NCBI RefSeq assembly: GCF_000253255.1
Contig: NC_015580.1
Location: 3,847,487-3,911,486 of the forward strand
Reading direction: 5' to 3'
Origin: Novosphingobium sp. PP1Y
GTDB lineage: Bacteria > Pseudomonadota > Alphaproteobacteria > Sphingomonadales > Sphingomonadaceae
DNA: 64,000 nt
Position 1 is the stretch's first letter. The number at the start of each line of letters is the position of its first letter. This document shows, one piece after another, positions 50,546-59,159 of the stretch. The translations under genes and the position numbers were made by a program. The notes below the pieces were generated by a model. The model was not told where the DNA came from, did no database searches, and saw only the letters and a list, made by a program, of their open reading frames with translations.

Positions 50546-52069
50546 TCAGTCGGCGAGCAGATGCTCCTTGGCGATCTTTTCCTTCCAGACCAGAGGGGCG
50601 AGCTGGTGGACGTTCTTGCCTTCGGAATCGACGGCCACGGTGACCGGCATGTCCTCGACGGTGAACTCGTAGATCGCTTCCATGCCCAGGTCTTCGAAAC
50701 CGACGACCCTGGCTTCCTTGATCGCGCGGGCAACGAGGTAGGCCGCGCCGCCCACCGCCATGAGGTAGGCCGACTTGTGCTGCGCGATGGAATCGGTCGC
50801 CGCCGGACCCCGCTCCGCCTTGCCGACGCAGGCCAGCAGGCCCTGGTCGAGCATCATGTCCATGAACTTGTCCATGCGCGTCGCGGTGGTCGGGCCGGCC
50901 GGACCGACAACTTCGTCACGCACCGGATCGACCGGGCCGACGTAGTAGATCACGCGGCCCTTGAAATCGACGGGCAGTTCCTCGCCCTTGGCGAGCATGT
51001 CCTGGATGCGCTTGTGCGCGGCATCGCGTCCGGTGAGCATCTTGCCGTTGAGCAGGAGGCGGTCACCCTGCTTCCAGCTCTGCACGTCCTCGGCGGTAAG
51101 GGTGTCGAGATTGACGCGCTTGGCCTCGTTGCTCGGTGCCCATTCGACCTGCGGCCACTCGTCGAGCTTGGGAGTCTCGAGGAAGCTCGGGCCCGAACCG
51201 TCGAGCGTGAAGTGCGCATGGCGGGTCGCCGCGCAGTTGGGGATCATCGCGATCGGCTTGTTCGCGGCATGGCACGGCCAGTCGAGGATCTTGACGTCGA
51301 GCACGGTGGCGAGGCCGCCAAGGCCCTGCGCGCCGATGCCCATGGCATTGACTGCATCGAAGATCTCGATGCGCAGCTTCTCGATGTCGTTCTGCGGGCC
51401 GCGAGCCTTGAGCTGGGCCATGTCGATCGGTTCCATCAGGCTCTGCTTGGCCAGCTTCACGCAGTGTTCGGCGGTGCCGCCGATGCCGATGCCGAGCATG
51501 CCCGGCGGGCACCAGCCGGCACCCATCTGCGGCAGCATTTCCAGCACCCAGTCGACGATCGAATCGCTGGGATTCATCATCTTGAACTTCGACTTGGCTT
51601 CCGAACCGCCGCCCTTGGCCGCGACGTCTACCGAAACCTTGCTTCCCGGAACCATCGAGACGGACAGGACCGACGGGGTGTTGTCCTTGGTATTGCGGCG
51701 GGTGAAGGCCGGGTCGGCCAGGACCGAGGCACGCAGCTTGTTTTCCTTGTTGCCGTAAGCGCGGCGCACGCCTTCATCGACCACTTCCTGCAGGCTGCGG
51801 TCGGATTCGAGACGGCAATTCTGGCCCCACTCGATGAAGACGTTGACGATGCCGGTGTCCTGGCAGATCGGACGATGGCCTTCGGCGCACATGCGGCTGT
51901 TGGTCAGGATCTGCGCGATGGCGTCCTTCGCCGCTGCGCCCTGCTCGGCCTCGTAGGCGTCGCCCAACGCGCGGATGTAGTCCATCGGGTGGTAGTAGCT
52001 GATGTACTGAAGGGCATCGGCGACACTGTCGATCAGGTCGTCTTCGCGGATTGTCACCATATCGGCCAT
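50546..52069 (-). CDS. Fumarate hydratase class I (Fe-S)
   Basis: A 507-aa enzyme that interconverts fumarate and malate in the citric acid cycle, using an oxygen-sensitive 4Fe-4S cluster. The cluster cysteines lie in SRMCAEGHRPICQDTG, GAGWCPPGML and IPNCAATRH. The C-terminal domain has GPAGPTTATRMDKFM and YEFTVEDMPV. It is a single-chain, bacterial-type class I enzyme of normal length. The ATG at 52069 starts the family N-terminus; the frame is open further upstream. A promoter with repeats lies just upstream. Confidence 0.96.
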   Translation of the reverse strand: MADMVTIREDDLIDSVADALQYISYYHPMDYIRALGDAYEAEQGAAAKDAIAQILTNSRMCAEGHRPICQDTGIVNVFIEWGQNCRLESDRSLQEVVDEGVRRAYGNKENKLRASVLADPAFTRRNTKDNTPSVLSVSMVPGSKVSVDVAAKGGGSEAKSKFKMMNPSDSIVDWVLEMLPQMGAGWCPPGMLGIGIGGTAEHCVKLAKQSLMEPIDMAQLKARGPQNDIEKLRIEIFDAVNAMGIGAQGLGGLATVLDVKILDWPCHAANKPIAMIPNCAATRHAHFTLDGSGPSFLETPKLDEWPQVEWAPSNEAKRVNLDTLTAEDVQSWKQGDRLLLNGKMLTGRDAAHKRIQDMLAKGEELPVDFKGRVIYYVGPVDPVRDEVVGPAGPTTATRMDKFMDMMLDQGLLACVGKAERGPAATDSIAQHKSAYLMAVGGAAYLVARAIKEARVVGFEDLGMEAIYEFTVEDMPVTVAVDSEGKNVHQLAPLVWKEKIAKEHLLAD

Positions 52070-52112
52070 GGAATTGCGCTCCCGGTTCGCGGAAATCGTG
52101 GATTTGCCGGTC

Positions 52113-52141
52113 CCCATACGGCGGGACGGGGTGATCGTCAA
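52113..52141 (-). promoter_or_regulatory. Sigma-70-like promoter of the fumarase gene
   Basis: On the minus strand TTGACG (plus 52136-52141) and TATGGG (plus 52113-52118) are 17 bp apart, giving a leader of about 35 nt. The -35 lies inside one of two direct repeats. Confidence 0.5.
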
Positions 52142-52180
52142 AGCGCTACGACAACTCGACGAGCGTATTGTCAAAGCGCT
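52137..52180. repeat. Two 11-bp direct repeats at the fumarase promoter
   Basis: GTCAAAGCGCT occurs at 52137-52147 and again at 52170-52180, start to start 33 bp, about three turns of the helix. Each copy holds a TTTGAC on the minus strand. They could be two promoters or a binding site for a regulator. Confidence 0.5.
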
Positions 52181-52286
52181 TGGCCTCGCAGGCGCGTTGT
52201 CCTAGAAGGCGCCCCACAAATGCCGAATTTGCAACCCATGCAAATGGCACGCATCGGCCCTGCAAGTATCGAGGGAACAGCACGAA

Positions 52287-52901
52287 ATGACCTTGACCGA
52301 GGATCGGTCCGCCCCATCCGCCCAGAATTCCGTGAGCGCGGCCCGTCGCGCCATGATCACCAGCCAGCTGCGCACCAGCGGGGTCAACGAGCCCTGGGTG
52401 CTTGCGGCAATGGCCGGCATCGCCCGCGAGGACTTCGTTCCCGATACCATGCGCGATGCCGCCTATATCGACCGTGCGATCCCGCTCGGCAATGGCCGCT
52501 CGCTCGCCGCGCCGCTGGTGCAAGCGAAGATGCTGGCCGAGGCCGAACCCACCGCCCAGGACAAGGCGCTGCTCATCGGCGACGGTGCCGGCTACCTTGC
52601 CGCGCTGCTGCGTCCGCTGGTCGGTTCGCTCGACGCCGTCGACCCGGCCGAAGCCGGCGCGATGGCGGGTGAGGGCGGTTATACGCTGGTCGTGATCGAC
52701 GGTGCGATCGAGGAACTGCCTGCCGGCATCGCCGCCCAGCTTGCCGAAGACGGCCGCATCGTCACCGGCCTCATGGTGCGCGGCGTCTCGCGCCTCGCGT
52801 CGGGCCGCAAGGCCGCTGGCGTCGTGTCGCTGCTCCCGCTCGCTGAAATCGGCATTCCTGCGCTCCCCGAACTGGCGGCTCCGAAACGCTGGAGCTTCTG
52901 A
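52287..52901 (+). CDS. Reduced protein-L-isoaspartate methyltransferase homologue
   Basis: A 204-aa PCMT-family protein. The N-terminal part is clear: RRAMITSQLRTSGVNEPWVLAAMAGIAREDFVP, then AYIDRAIPLGNGRSLAAP. The SAM loop, normally like EIGTGSGYQAA, is IGDGAGYLAALL. The 35-40 residues that usually follow it, including the acidic residue that binds the SAM ribose, are almost absent before GGYTLVVIDGAIEELP. It may therefore not methylate isoaspartate. The gene ends two nucleotides before the tolC start, so the pair is one operon. It is divergent from the fumarase gene. Confidence 0.85.
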   Translation: MTLTEDRSAPSAQNSVSAARRAMITSQLRTSGVNEPWVLAAMAGIAREDFVPDTMRDAAYIDRAIPLGNGRSLAAPLVQAKMLAEAEPTAQDKALLIGDGAGYLAALLRPLVGSLDAVDPAEAGAMAGEGGYTLVVIDGAIEELPAGIAAQLAEDGRIVTGLMVRGVSRLASGRKAAGVVSLLPLAEIGIPALPELAAPKRWSF

Positions 52902-52903
52902 CC

Positions 52904-54361
52904 ATGACCCGGTTCGTGTGGGGGCGTGCCGGGCTACTGTCGGGAATGGCCTGCATCGCCGCGATGCAGGCTCCGTGCGCGCGCGCCGACACGCTGCGCG
53001 AGGCCCTCGTCCTTGCCTATCAGACCAACCCGACGCTGCAGGCCGCGCGAGCCCAGCAGCGCGGCGTGGACGAAAACGTGCCCATCGCGAAGGCCTCCGG
53101 CCTGCCGAGCGTAAGCACGAGCGGGCGCTACACCGAATTCGTCAAGCAAAGCGCAACTTCCTTCACCGCCCCCGAGCGGTTGGTCAACGCAGGAGCGGAC
53201 CTCAGTGTCCCGATCTATTCGGGCGGCGCAGTCAAGAATCAGATCAAGGCCGCGAAGATACGCGTCGAAGCCGGGCAGGCCGACTTGCGCGGTACGGAAA
53301 GCTCGGTCTTTTCCTCGGTCGTGGCGGCCTACATGGACGTGATCCGCAACGAGGCCATCGTCGGGCTCAACCGCAACCAGGTCGATGTCCTCAAGGTCAA
53401 CCTCCAGGCGACGAGCGACCGTTTCGAAATCGGCGATGTCACTCGCACCGACGTTGCCCAGTCGCAGTCGCGTCTGGCGCTGGCACAAAGCGATGCCCGC
53501 GCGGCCGAGGCGAACCTGGCCGCCGCGCGCGAGACCTACATCCAGCTCATCGGCAAGGCTCCGGAGGCGCTCGAGGCCCCGCCGCCGCTTCCGAACCTGC
53601 CGAACACGGCGCAGGAAGCCGTCGACCAGGCCCTCGAAAACAATCCCGACCTGATCGCCGCGCGTGAGCGGACCAGGGCCGCCGAAAAGGACATCGACGT
53701 AGCCGGGGCGGGCCGCCTGCCCCAGGTCAGCCTCTTTTCCTCGGGCAGCTACAACAATTACCTTGGCACCCTCGGCGGTATCGGCACCGAATCCGTGCCG
53801 CAGACCGATACATCGGCACAGGCCGGTGCCTCGATCTCGATTCCCCTGTTCCAGGGCGGCCTCCCCGCGGCGCGCCGGCGGCAGGCACAGGCATCGGCTT
53901 CCTCCGCGCTGGAGAACGAGATCGGCATCGAGCGCCAGGTTATCGCGCAGGTTCGCTCGGCCTATACGTCATGGGTCGCGTCCAACGATCTGATCCGTTC
54001 GACCCAGGTCGCGGTCGATGCCGCCAAGCTCAGCCTTGAAGGCGTGCGGGCCGAGAACACGGTGGGCAATCGCACGATCCTGGACATCCTCAATGCCGAG
54101 CAGGAACTGCTCAATGCGGAAGTCCAGTTCGTCACCGCCAAGCGCAATGCTTATGTCGCGGGCTTCTCCCTGCTTGCCGCCATGGGCCGTGCCGAAGCGC
54201 GCGATCTCAACCTCGATGGCGGCATTCTCTACGATCCCGAACTCAACTATGAGCGGGTAAGGGGCAAGGTCTTCGACTGGGACGACGATCCCGCGCCGGT
54301 CGCTCAATCGACACGGACCGTTGACACGCCGCTGCAGGACGGTGAAATTCCACAGAATTAA
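52904..54361 (+). CDS. TolC family outer-membrane efflux protein
   Basis: A 485-aa outer-membrane channel. A signal peptide (LSGMACIAAMQAPCARA) is followed by two repeated TolC halves of long helices and strands: LREALVLAYQTNPTLQAARAQ, RFEIGDVTRTDVAQSQSRLALAQ, then VDQALENNPDLIAARERTRAAEKDIDVA and AENTVGNRTILDILNAEQELLNAEV. The internal repeat supports a trimeric 12-strand barrel. It exports drugs or proteins with partner pumps that lie elsewhere. Its start is 2 nt after the preceding stop. Confidence 0.96.
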   Translation: MTRFVWGRAGLLSGMACIAAMQAPCARADTLREALVLAYQTNPTLQAARAQQRGVDENVPIAKASGLPSVSTSGRYTEFVKQSATSFTAPERLVNAGADLSVPIYSGGAVKNQIKAAKIRVEAGQADLRGTESSVFSSVVAAYMDVIRNEAIVGLNRNQVDVLKVNLQATSDRFEIGDVTRTDVAQSQSRLALAQSDARAAEANLAAARETYIQLIGKAPEALEAPPPLPNLPNTAQEAVDQALENNPDLIAARERTRAAEKDIDVAGAGRLPQVSLFSSGSYNNYLGTLGGIGTESVPQTDTSAQAGASISIPLFQGGLPAARRRQAQASASSALENEIGIERQVIAQVRSAYTSWVASNDLIRSTQVAVDAAKLSLEGVRAENTVGNRTILDILNAEQELLNAEVQFVTAKRNAYVAGFSLLAAMGRAEARDLNLDGGILYDPELNYERVRGKVFDWDDDPAPVAQSTRTVDTPLQDGEIPQN

Positions 54362-54443
54362 GCATGTGCGGCGAATCGGGGCCAAAGTGATTCGGCCGCG
54401 CATGTGTCTGCCTTGTCACAAGGTATGCGAAGGGGCCTATACG

Positions 54444-54902
54444 ATGCGTCAGAACGGTGAACCCTCGGTCGACGAGATCCTGCAGTCGATCAAGCAGGTA
54501 ATCGCGCGCGACAATCGCGCGGGCGCCAAGGTCGAGCGCACGCGTCGCGCCACTGCCGGCGTCATCGAGCTTGAGGAAGAAGAGGACGAGGGCCTCGAAG
54601 ACGTGCTCGAACTGCAGGAAACCGCCGAGCTGGAGCCCGATATGGACAAGGATGACGAAGAACCTTCGCTGATCCAGGACAATGTCCGCGCATCGATGCG
54701 CGAGTCCCTTGCGGCCCTGGCCATGCTGTCCGAGCCCAGCGCGCCCCCGCAGATCGTGCGCTCGGGCGAAACCTCGCTGGAATCGCTTACCCGCGAGCTG
54801 CTGCGTCCCGCACTTGCCGAATGGCTCGAGAAGAACCTGCCCCCGCTGGTGGAGCGCATGGTTGCGGCAGAAATCTCGCGGATCGTCGGCAAGAAAGGCT
54901 GA
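54444..54902 (+). CDS. PopZ-like polar protein (DUF2497)
   Basis: A 152-aa protein. The N-terminal helix MRQNGEPSVDEILQSIKQVIARD and the C-terminal bundle LTRELLRPALAEWLEKNLPPLVERMVAAEISRIVGKK are the conserved ends of the DUF2497/PopZ family. A disordered acidic middle links them. In Caulobacter PopZ self-assembles at the cell pole and anchors the chromosome centromere through ParB. The ATG at 54444 is supported by AGGGG upstream. It stands next to tolC. Confidence 0.9.
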   Translation: MRQNGEPSVDEILQSIKQVIARDNRAGAKVERTRRATAGVIELEEEEDEGLEDVLELQETAELEPDMDKDDEEPSLIQDNVRASMRESLAALAMLSEPSAPPQIVRSGETSLESLTRELLRPALAEWLEKNLPPLVERMVAAEISRIVGKKG

Positions 54903-54968
54903 GGCCAAAGGTTCGCTGCGGCTTCGCGCGCACTGGACCTGCGCCCTTTCGGTTCCTACTTGGCGGGC

Positions 54969-55358
54969 ATGAGCAAGCACCGCCACGAACTCGACAAGGC
55001 CCAAGAAGCCCTCGCCAAGGCAGGCGGCGCTTCCATCGAACGCCACATCTTCATCTGTGCCGAGCCGCAGAAAGGTGAATGCTGCAGTCCTGAAAAGGGG
55101 CAAGCCAGCTGGAAGTACCTGAAAAAGCGGCTCAAGCAGCTCGGCCTTGACGGCCCGAAAACGGACAGCGGCGGCGGCGTTGCGCGCACCAAGGCAGACT
55201 GCCTGCGCATCTGCTCATCCGGCCCCATCGCGGTCGTATGGCCGGACGGCGTCTGGTATCATTCCTGCAACGAGGACGTCCTGGAACGGATCATCCAGGA
55301 GCACCTGATCGGCGGCGCGCCGGTCGAGGACTATCGCCTGCGCCCTGCGGCTAACTGA
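54969..55358 (+). CDS. Thioredoxin-like 2Fe-2S ferredoxin
   Basis: A 129-aa protein of the (2Fe-2S) ferredoxin domain family related to complex I NuoE. Cluster cysteines lie in IFICAEPQKGECCSPEKG and DCLRICSSGPIAVVWPDGVWYHSC. A TTG three codons upstream (54960) would add three residues, but the ATG at 54969 is the simpler start. It is a cytoplasmic electron carrier of unknown partner. It depends on Fe-S assembly. Confidence 0.9.
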   Translation: MSKHRHELDKAQEALAKAGGASIERHIFICAEPQKGECCSPEKGQASWKYLKKRLKQLGLDGPKTDSGGGVARTKADCLRICSSGPIAVVWPDGVWYHSCNEDVLERIIQEHLIGGAPVEDYRLRPAAN

Positions 55359-55367
55359 ACGGCCGGG

Positions 55368-55661
55368 TCAGAGCTCGGTATCGTCATCGAGCGGATCGAT
55401 AATCGATTCGTCGTGGCCGGTGCCGCTTGAGAGGAACACAAGCCCCATCAGCGCCGATGCCAACAGCATCGTGAAGCCGATGCCAAGCGCGGTCGCGATG
55501 TAGAGATGCACCGAAACCATGCCGTTCGACCGGTAGAGCAGGATCACCGAGGCCAGGACGAGGCCGACCGTGATCGTCATCATCCAGCGCATGATACGCC
55601 TGAACCGGTTCCAGGCATGGGTTGCATTGACCGGATCTTCGAGGGGGGAGCGTGGTATCAT
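55368..55661 (-). CDS. Two-helix membrane protein (97 aa)
   Basis: A 97-aa protein with two transmembrane helices (MRWMMTITVGLVLASVILLY and LYIATALGIGFTMLLASALMGLVFL) and an acidic C-terminal tail (DESIIDPLDDDTEL). No catalytic motif. It looks like a conserved small membrane protein and is convergent with the ferredoxin gene, with 9 bp between stops. Function unknown. Confidence 0.75.
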   Translation of the reverse strand: MIPRSPLEDPVNATHAWNRFRRIMRWMMTITVGLVLASVILLYRSNGMVSVHLYIATALGIGFTMLLASALMGLVFLSSGTGHDESIIDPLDDDTEL

Positions 55662-55796
55662 TGCGTCTCATTTGCGCCTTGCGGGCCGCTGTCGCAAGGC
55701 CCTCGTGACAGTCAGCGCCATCTGTCAGTCGAAGTGGCTAGTCCCCGAAACCTGTGATATTCTGCGCCTGCAAAGCAAAACAGGGAGAATACGACG

Positions 55797-56222
55797 ATGA
55801 CGATCGGGCGCATTATCGAAGGCCGCGATACTGTTCTTACCTGCAAGGTCAGCACCACGGTTCGCGAGGCCGTGGAAATATTGGCCGAACGTCGCATCGG
55901 CGCCTTGCCGGTTCTGGATGGCGAAGGCCTTGCCGGCATGTTCTCCGAACGCGACGTGATCTACCGCTTGCGCGAATTCGGCCCCGGCGTTCTCGACAAA
56001 CCGGTAAGCGAAGTCATGACGGCGCCGGCCGTGACCGTGGAATCCGAGACCTCGGTGATGACCGCGCTGGCCATGATGACCCGGCGGCGCATCCGCCACC
56101 TCCCGGTCATGGACGGAGCGCGCATGGTCGGCATGGTATCGATCGGCGACCTCGTGAAATACCGCATCGACAAGGTCGAGTCGGAAGCCGCAGCAATGCG
56201 CGAATATATCCAGATGGCCTGA
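55797..56222 (+). CDS. Tandem CBS domain protein
   Basis: A 141-aa protein made almost entirely of two CBS motifs: TTVREAVEILAERRIGALPVLDGEGLAGMFSERDVIYRL and SVMTALAMMTRRRIRHLPVMDGARMVGMVSIGDLVKY. CBS pairs bind adenosine nucleotides and report energy or redox state to partner proteins. As a stand-alone pair it probably acts by binding another protein. AGGGAG lies just before the ATG (55797). Partner unknown. Confidence 0.93.
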   Translation: MTIGRIIEGRDTVLTCKVSTTVREAVEILAERRIGALPVLDGEGLAGMFSERDVIYRLREFGPGVLDKPVSEVMTAPAVTVESETSVMTALAMMTRRRIRHLPVMDGARMVGMVSIGDLVKYRIDKVESEAAAMREYIQMA

Positions 56223-56328
56223 TCGCCGAAGAAATCGGCCGGTCAGACACCGTTCCCTGTCTTTCGGCACTACGTCGCTCCTGCCTCGACGCCTTGCCGC
56301 ACGGGGCAGGGAAGCCTACATCCGGGAT

Positions 56329-56661
56329 ATGGACCAGCAGAACCTCACTCTCAGCCCTTCCGCCGCCGCGCGCGTGGCCACCATTGCCGCCAAACAGGGC
56401 AAGGCCGCGATCCTGCGCCTCTCGGTAGAGGGAGGAGGCTGCTCCGGGTTCCAGTACAAGTTCGGCCTTGCCGACGCCCCCGAAAGCGAGGATTCGGTGA
56501 CCGAAACCGACGGCGTGAAACTGGTGGTCGACCCTGTCAGCCTCGATCTCGTCAGCGGCTGCATCGTGGATTACGTGGAATCTCTGGGCGGGGCAGCTTT
56601 CCGGGTGGAAAATCCCAATGCCGCCGCCGGGTGCGGATGCGGGTCCAGCTTCAGCATCTGA
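56329..56661 (+). CDS. erpA: Fe-S insertion protein ErpA
   Basis: A 110-aa A-type carrier with the three cysteines in GGGCSGFQYKF and GCGCGSSFSI. It is distinct from SufA at 26230, with the LSVEGGGCSG spelling of the ErpA type. It delivers clusters to respiratory and isoprenoid enzymes. It has its own position away from suf and is followed by exonuclease III 37 nt downstream. Confidence 0.95.
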   Translation: MDQQNLTLSPSAAARVATIAAKQGKAAILRLSVEGGGCSGFQYKFGLADAPESEDSVTETDGVKLVVDPVSLDLVSGCIVDYVESLGGAAFRVENPNAAAGCGCGSSFSI

Positions 56662-56698
56662 GCTTGACGAACCGGCGCCTGACTGCCGAGAAGGCGCC

Positions 56699-57472
56699 AT
56701 GAAAATCGCAACCTTCAATATCAACGGCGTCAAGGCGCGCCTGCCCCGTCTGCTCGAATGGCTCGAGGAGACGCGCCCGGCCGTCGCCTGCCTGCAGGAA
56801 ATCAAGTCTCAGGACGAGGGCTTCCCGATCGCCGAGTTCGAGAAGCTGGGCTACAAGGGCATCTGGCATGGCCAGAAGAGCTTCAACGGCGTCGCCATCC
56901 TTGCCGATGGCGAAGCGCCGGTCGAAGTCCAGCGAGGCCTCGACGGGGAGCCCGAGGACGATCACTCACGCTATCTGGAAGCCGATGTCTTCGGCGTCAG
57001 GGTCGTGTGCATCTACTTGCCCAACGGCAATCCGGTGCCCGGACCCAAGTTCGATTACAAGCTGCGCTGGATGAAGCGCCTGCGTGAGCGCATGACCGCG
57101 ATCAGGGCCGAGGAAGTTCCCGCCATCGTCACTGGAGACTTCAACGTCATCCCGCATGACCGCGACGTCTGGTCGCCATCGGCCATGGCCGCCGACGCCC
57201 TGATGCAGCCGGAATCGCGCGATGCCTACTTCCGCCTGCTCGGCGACGGCTGGACCGATGCGATCGCCACCCACAATCCGCGCGGCGGCGTCTGGACCTA
57301 CTGGGATTACCAGGCAGGGGCCTGGCAGCGCGACCATGGCTTTCGCATCGACCATGCCCTGCTTTCGCCCGAGCTGGCCGATCGACTGTTCGCCTGCGGC
57401 GTCGACAAGGCGCATCGCGGCCGGGAAAAGGCCAGCGACCATGCACCGGTCTGGGTCGAACTGAGGAAGTGA
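56699..57472 (+). CDS. xth: Exodeoxyribonuclease III
   Basis: A 257-aa DNA repair nuclease of the Xth/APE1 family: KIATFNINGVKARL, CLQEIKSQD (catalytic Glu), YLPNGNPV, VTGDFNVIPHDRDVW (Asp-Asn), RIDHALLS and ASDHAPVWVEL (Asp-His). It cuts at abasic sites and degrades one strand of duplex DNA. AGAAGG lies 7 nt before the ATG at 56699. The upstream open frame covers the erpA end. Confidence 0.97.
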   Translation: MKIATFNINGVKARLPRLLEWLEETRPAVACLQEIKSQDEGFPIAEFEKLGYKGIWHGQKSFNGVAILADGEAPVEVQRGLDGEPEDDHSRYLEADVFGVRVVCIYLPNGNPVPGPKFDYKLRWMKRLRERMTAIRAEEVPAIVTGDFNVIPHDRDVWSPSAMAADALMQPESRDAYFRLLGDGWTDAIATHNPRGGVWTYWDYQAGAWQRDHGFRIDHALLSPELADRLFACGVDKAHRGREKASDHAPVWVELRK

Positions 57473-57479
57473 GGCAAGA

Positions 57480-57499
57480 GCCCGCCCGTAGGGGCGGGC
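57480..57499. terminator. Hairpin between xth and the SleB-type gene
   Basis: GCCCGCCC (57480-57487) and GGGCGGGC (57492-57499) form an 8-bp GC stem with a 4-nt loop between convergent genes. It has no strong T-run and is a likely but weak terminator. Confidence 0.5.
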
Positions 57500-57505
57500 C
57501 GGCCA

Positions 57506-58144
57506 TCAACGATAGAAGATGTGGTTGTCGACCTGGGCGAGGCGCGTGAGGCGCCAGTTCGGCGACACACGGGCGGCGTGGAAGAACAGTGCGCCCTTGG
57601 CCGGGCTTTTCCAGCTGCCGTCGATCGCGATGGTGGCGATAGCCAGCGCGCGGCGCCAATCCTTCGATTGTTCGCGAATCTTCGGCATGCGGCTTCCGCG
57701 CACGAAGGAGAACTGCGAACGCTGGAACACGACATCGCAGAAGTTATCGGGGAAGCGATCCGATTTGGCGCGATTGATGATCACGCGCCCGACGGCAAGC
57801 TGCCCCTCGAGGGACTCGCCGCGCGATTCAAAATAGATCGCACCGGCCAGGCAGCGCAGCTGCTTGCCGATTGCATCGGGCATGCCCTGCTCTGCGACGA
57901 GCTGAGCCAAGGTGTCGGCTGCGATGACCTGGTCGTCACCGTCATCGTCCGTAACGATCCCGTCATCTTCGGACGGGAGCGCCTGAACCACCGGTTCGGA
58001 GACGAAACTCACCTGGGGTTCCGGTTTTGCCAGGATCGGAACGATGTCCGACGTGGCCGCGCCCGACCCCTGGGCGCTGAATAATGCGGTAAACACCGTT
58101 GCGGCCAGCGCCACTGCGCTCGCCCACTGCAATTTGGTTCGCAT
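57506..58144 (-). CDS. Cell wall hydrolase (SleB / Hydrolase_2 family)
   Basis: A 212-aa exported protein. From the ATG at 58144, with AAGG 5 nt upstream, it begins with a basic stretch and a hydrophobic segment (WASAVALAATVFTALFSAQG). A polar linker follows, then the SleB-type lytic transglycosylase domain: CLAGAIYFESRGESLEGQLAVGRVIINR (catalytic Glu), FCDVVFQRSQFSFVRG and GALFFHAARVSPNW. It probably cleaves peptidoglycan in the periplasm. Confidence 0.93.
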   Translation of the reverse strand: MRTKLQWASAVALAATVFTALFSAQGSGAATSDIVPILAKPEPQVSFVSEPVVQALPSEDDGIVTDDDGDDQVIAADTLAQLVAEQGMPDAIGKQLRCLAGAIYFESRGESLEGQLAVGRVIINRAKSDRFPDNFCDVVFQRSQFSFVRGSRMPKIREQSKDWRRALAIATIAIDGSWKSPAKGALFFHAARVSPNWRLTRLAQVDNHIFYR

Positions 58145-58339
58145 CAAGCCTTGGTCTAAAGCGGTGGACCCATCTGACACAAGCGGGAACAGAATGCCGT
58201 TACCGGCATTGAAATACTGTACCGCGCCTGCCGACGATCCCCCGGCTGCGTGCTAGCTGGTGTGGCCGAAATGCCTCCCGCGCCGCCTTCGCGTTTGCGG
58301 CCCCCTTACCTTGCATTCCTTGCAAGTCAACCGGATTCG

Positions 58340-58669
58340 TTACCCAATTCCGATGAAACGCTCACCATGCGCGATATCAAGCTCGATGACCCAGAGATCG
58401 GGGTCCTGATCCGCCCGACGCGCGATGAACTCTGATATTTCCCATGGTTTTTCAATGTCTTGCTTCTTTGAACAAGTCCATTGGCGGGTTCCGTCCAATT
58501 GCGGCATGCGCTCGTAAGCGCGTGTATTCGCTCCATTTTCGGTAAGGACGACCATGATCGTTCCGGCGTCGCGTTCACCTTTGTTGAGAACGGTTGCGAA
58601 ACCTCCTTCGGCCTGGACCCGTCGAAGCAGACTCGAGACTTCGAGGTGTGCAGGCAGGCGCGCTTCCAC
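58340..58669 (-). CDS. DUF1491 family protein
   Basis: A 109-aa protein with the DUF1491 pattern: RLPAHLEVSSLLRRVQAEGGFATVLNKGERDAGTIMVVL at the start and ISEFIARRADQDPDLWVIELDI near the end. The start is GTG at 58669, 3 nt after the thioesterase stop. The family is short, alphaproteobacterial and uncharacterised. It follows the thioesterase and ptsN on the same strand. Confidence 0.9.
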   Translation of the reverse strand: MEARLPAHLEVSSLLRRVQAEGGFATVLNKGERDAGTIMVVLTENGANTRAYERMPQLDGTRQWTCSKKQDIEKPWEISEFIARRADQDPDLWVIELDIAHGERFIGIG

Positions 58670-58672
58670 CGG

Positions 58673-59158
58673 TCAGCCCTGGGCCGTAAAGGCGGCCGAA
58701 TATCCGGGAAGGCCGGAAAGCGGGATGCGCGAACGCATGAAGGTGCCGGTTCCGCGTCCGACTTCGTCGCCTTCCTCGTCGATCAGCCGCGATTCCGCCA
58801 CGAGCACACGACGTCGGCCACTCACCCAGCGCCCCTCGGCGCGAACGGTTCCACCCTTGATCGGCTTGCTGAGCAGCAGGTTGAACGAAGTGGTCAGCAG
58901 GAAGCGATCGGTGATGAGCGTGTTCGCTGCGTAGAACGCCGCGTCGTCGAGCATCTTGAAATAGATCGTGCCATGCGCGGCGCCGGCGGCATGAAAGCAA
59001 TCGGGTCCTACATCGAATGTGATGCACGAAAGTCCTTCGCCGGTGATCTGGAGAGCCGAGCGAAACTTTTCATTGATGGCCGCGGATGCATAGAGGTTTT
59101 CCAGGGCCCGCCAGTGCAGGCTCGCACCGGCCGCATCGGCGTTGTCGGCCTCTGTCAT
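58673..59158 (-). CDS. PaaI family hot-dog thioesterase
   Basis: A 161-aa protein with a hot-dog fold: GPDCFHAAGAAHGTIYFKMLDDAAFYAANTL is the active-site helix region, then LTTSFNLLLSKPIKGGTVRAEG and RRVLVAESRLIDEEGDEVGRGTGTFMRS. It should hydrolyse small acyl-CoA thioesters, but the substrate is unknown. It starts one nucleotide after the ptsN stop, so it is co-translated. Confidence 0.92.
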   Translation of the reverse strand: MTEADNADAAGASLHWRALENLYASAAINEKFRSALQITGEGLSCITFDVGPDCFHAAGAAHGTIYFKMLDDAAFYAANTLITDRFLLTTSFNLLLSKPIKGGTVRAEGRWVSGRRRVLVAESRLIDEEGDEVGRGTGTFMRSRIPLSGLPGYSAAFTAQG

Positions 59159-59159
59159 G

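Noticed and set aside
50561..52672. 703-codon plus-strand frame over the fumarase gene
   Set aside because: It is an antisense shadow of fumarase that runs into the PCMT-like gene in another frame. The translation shows no known domain.
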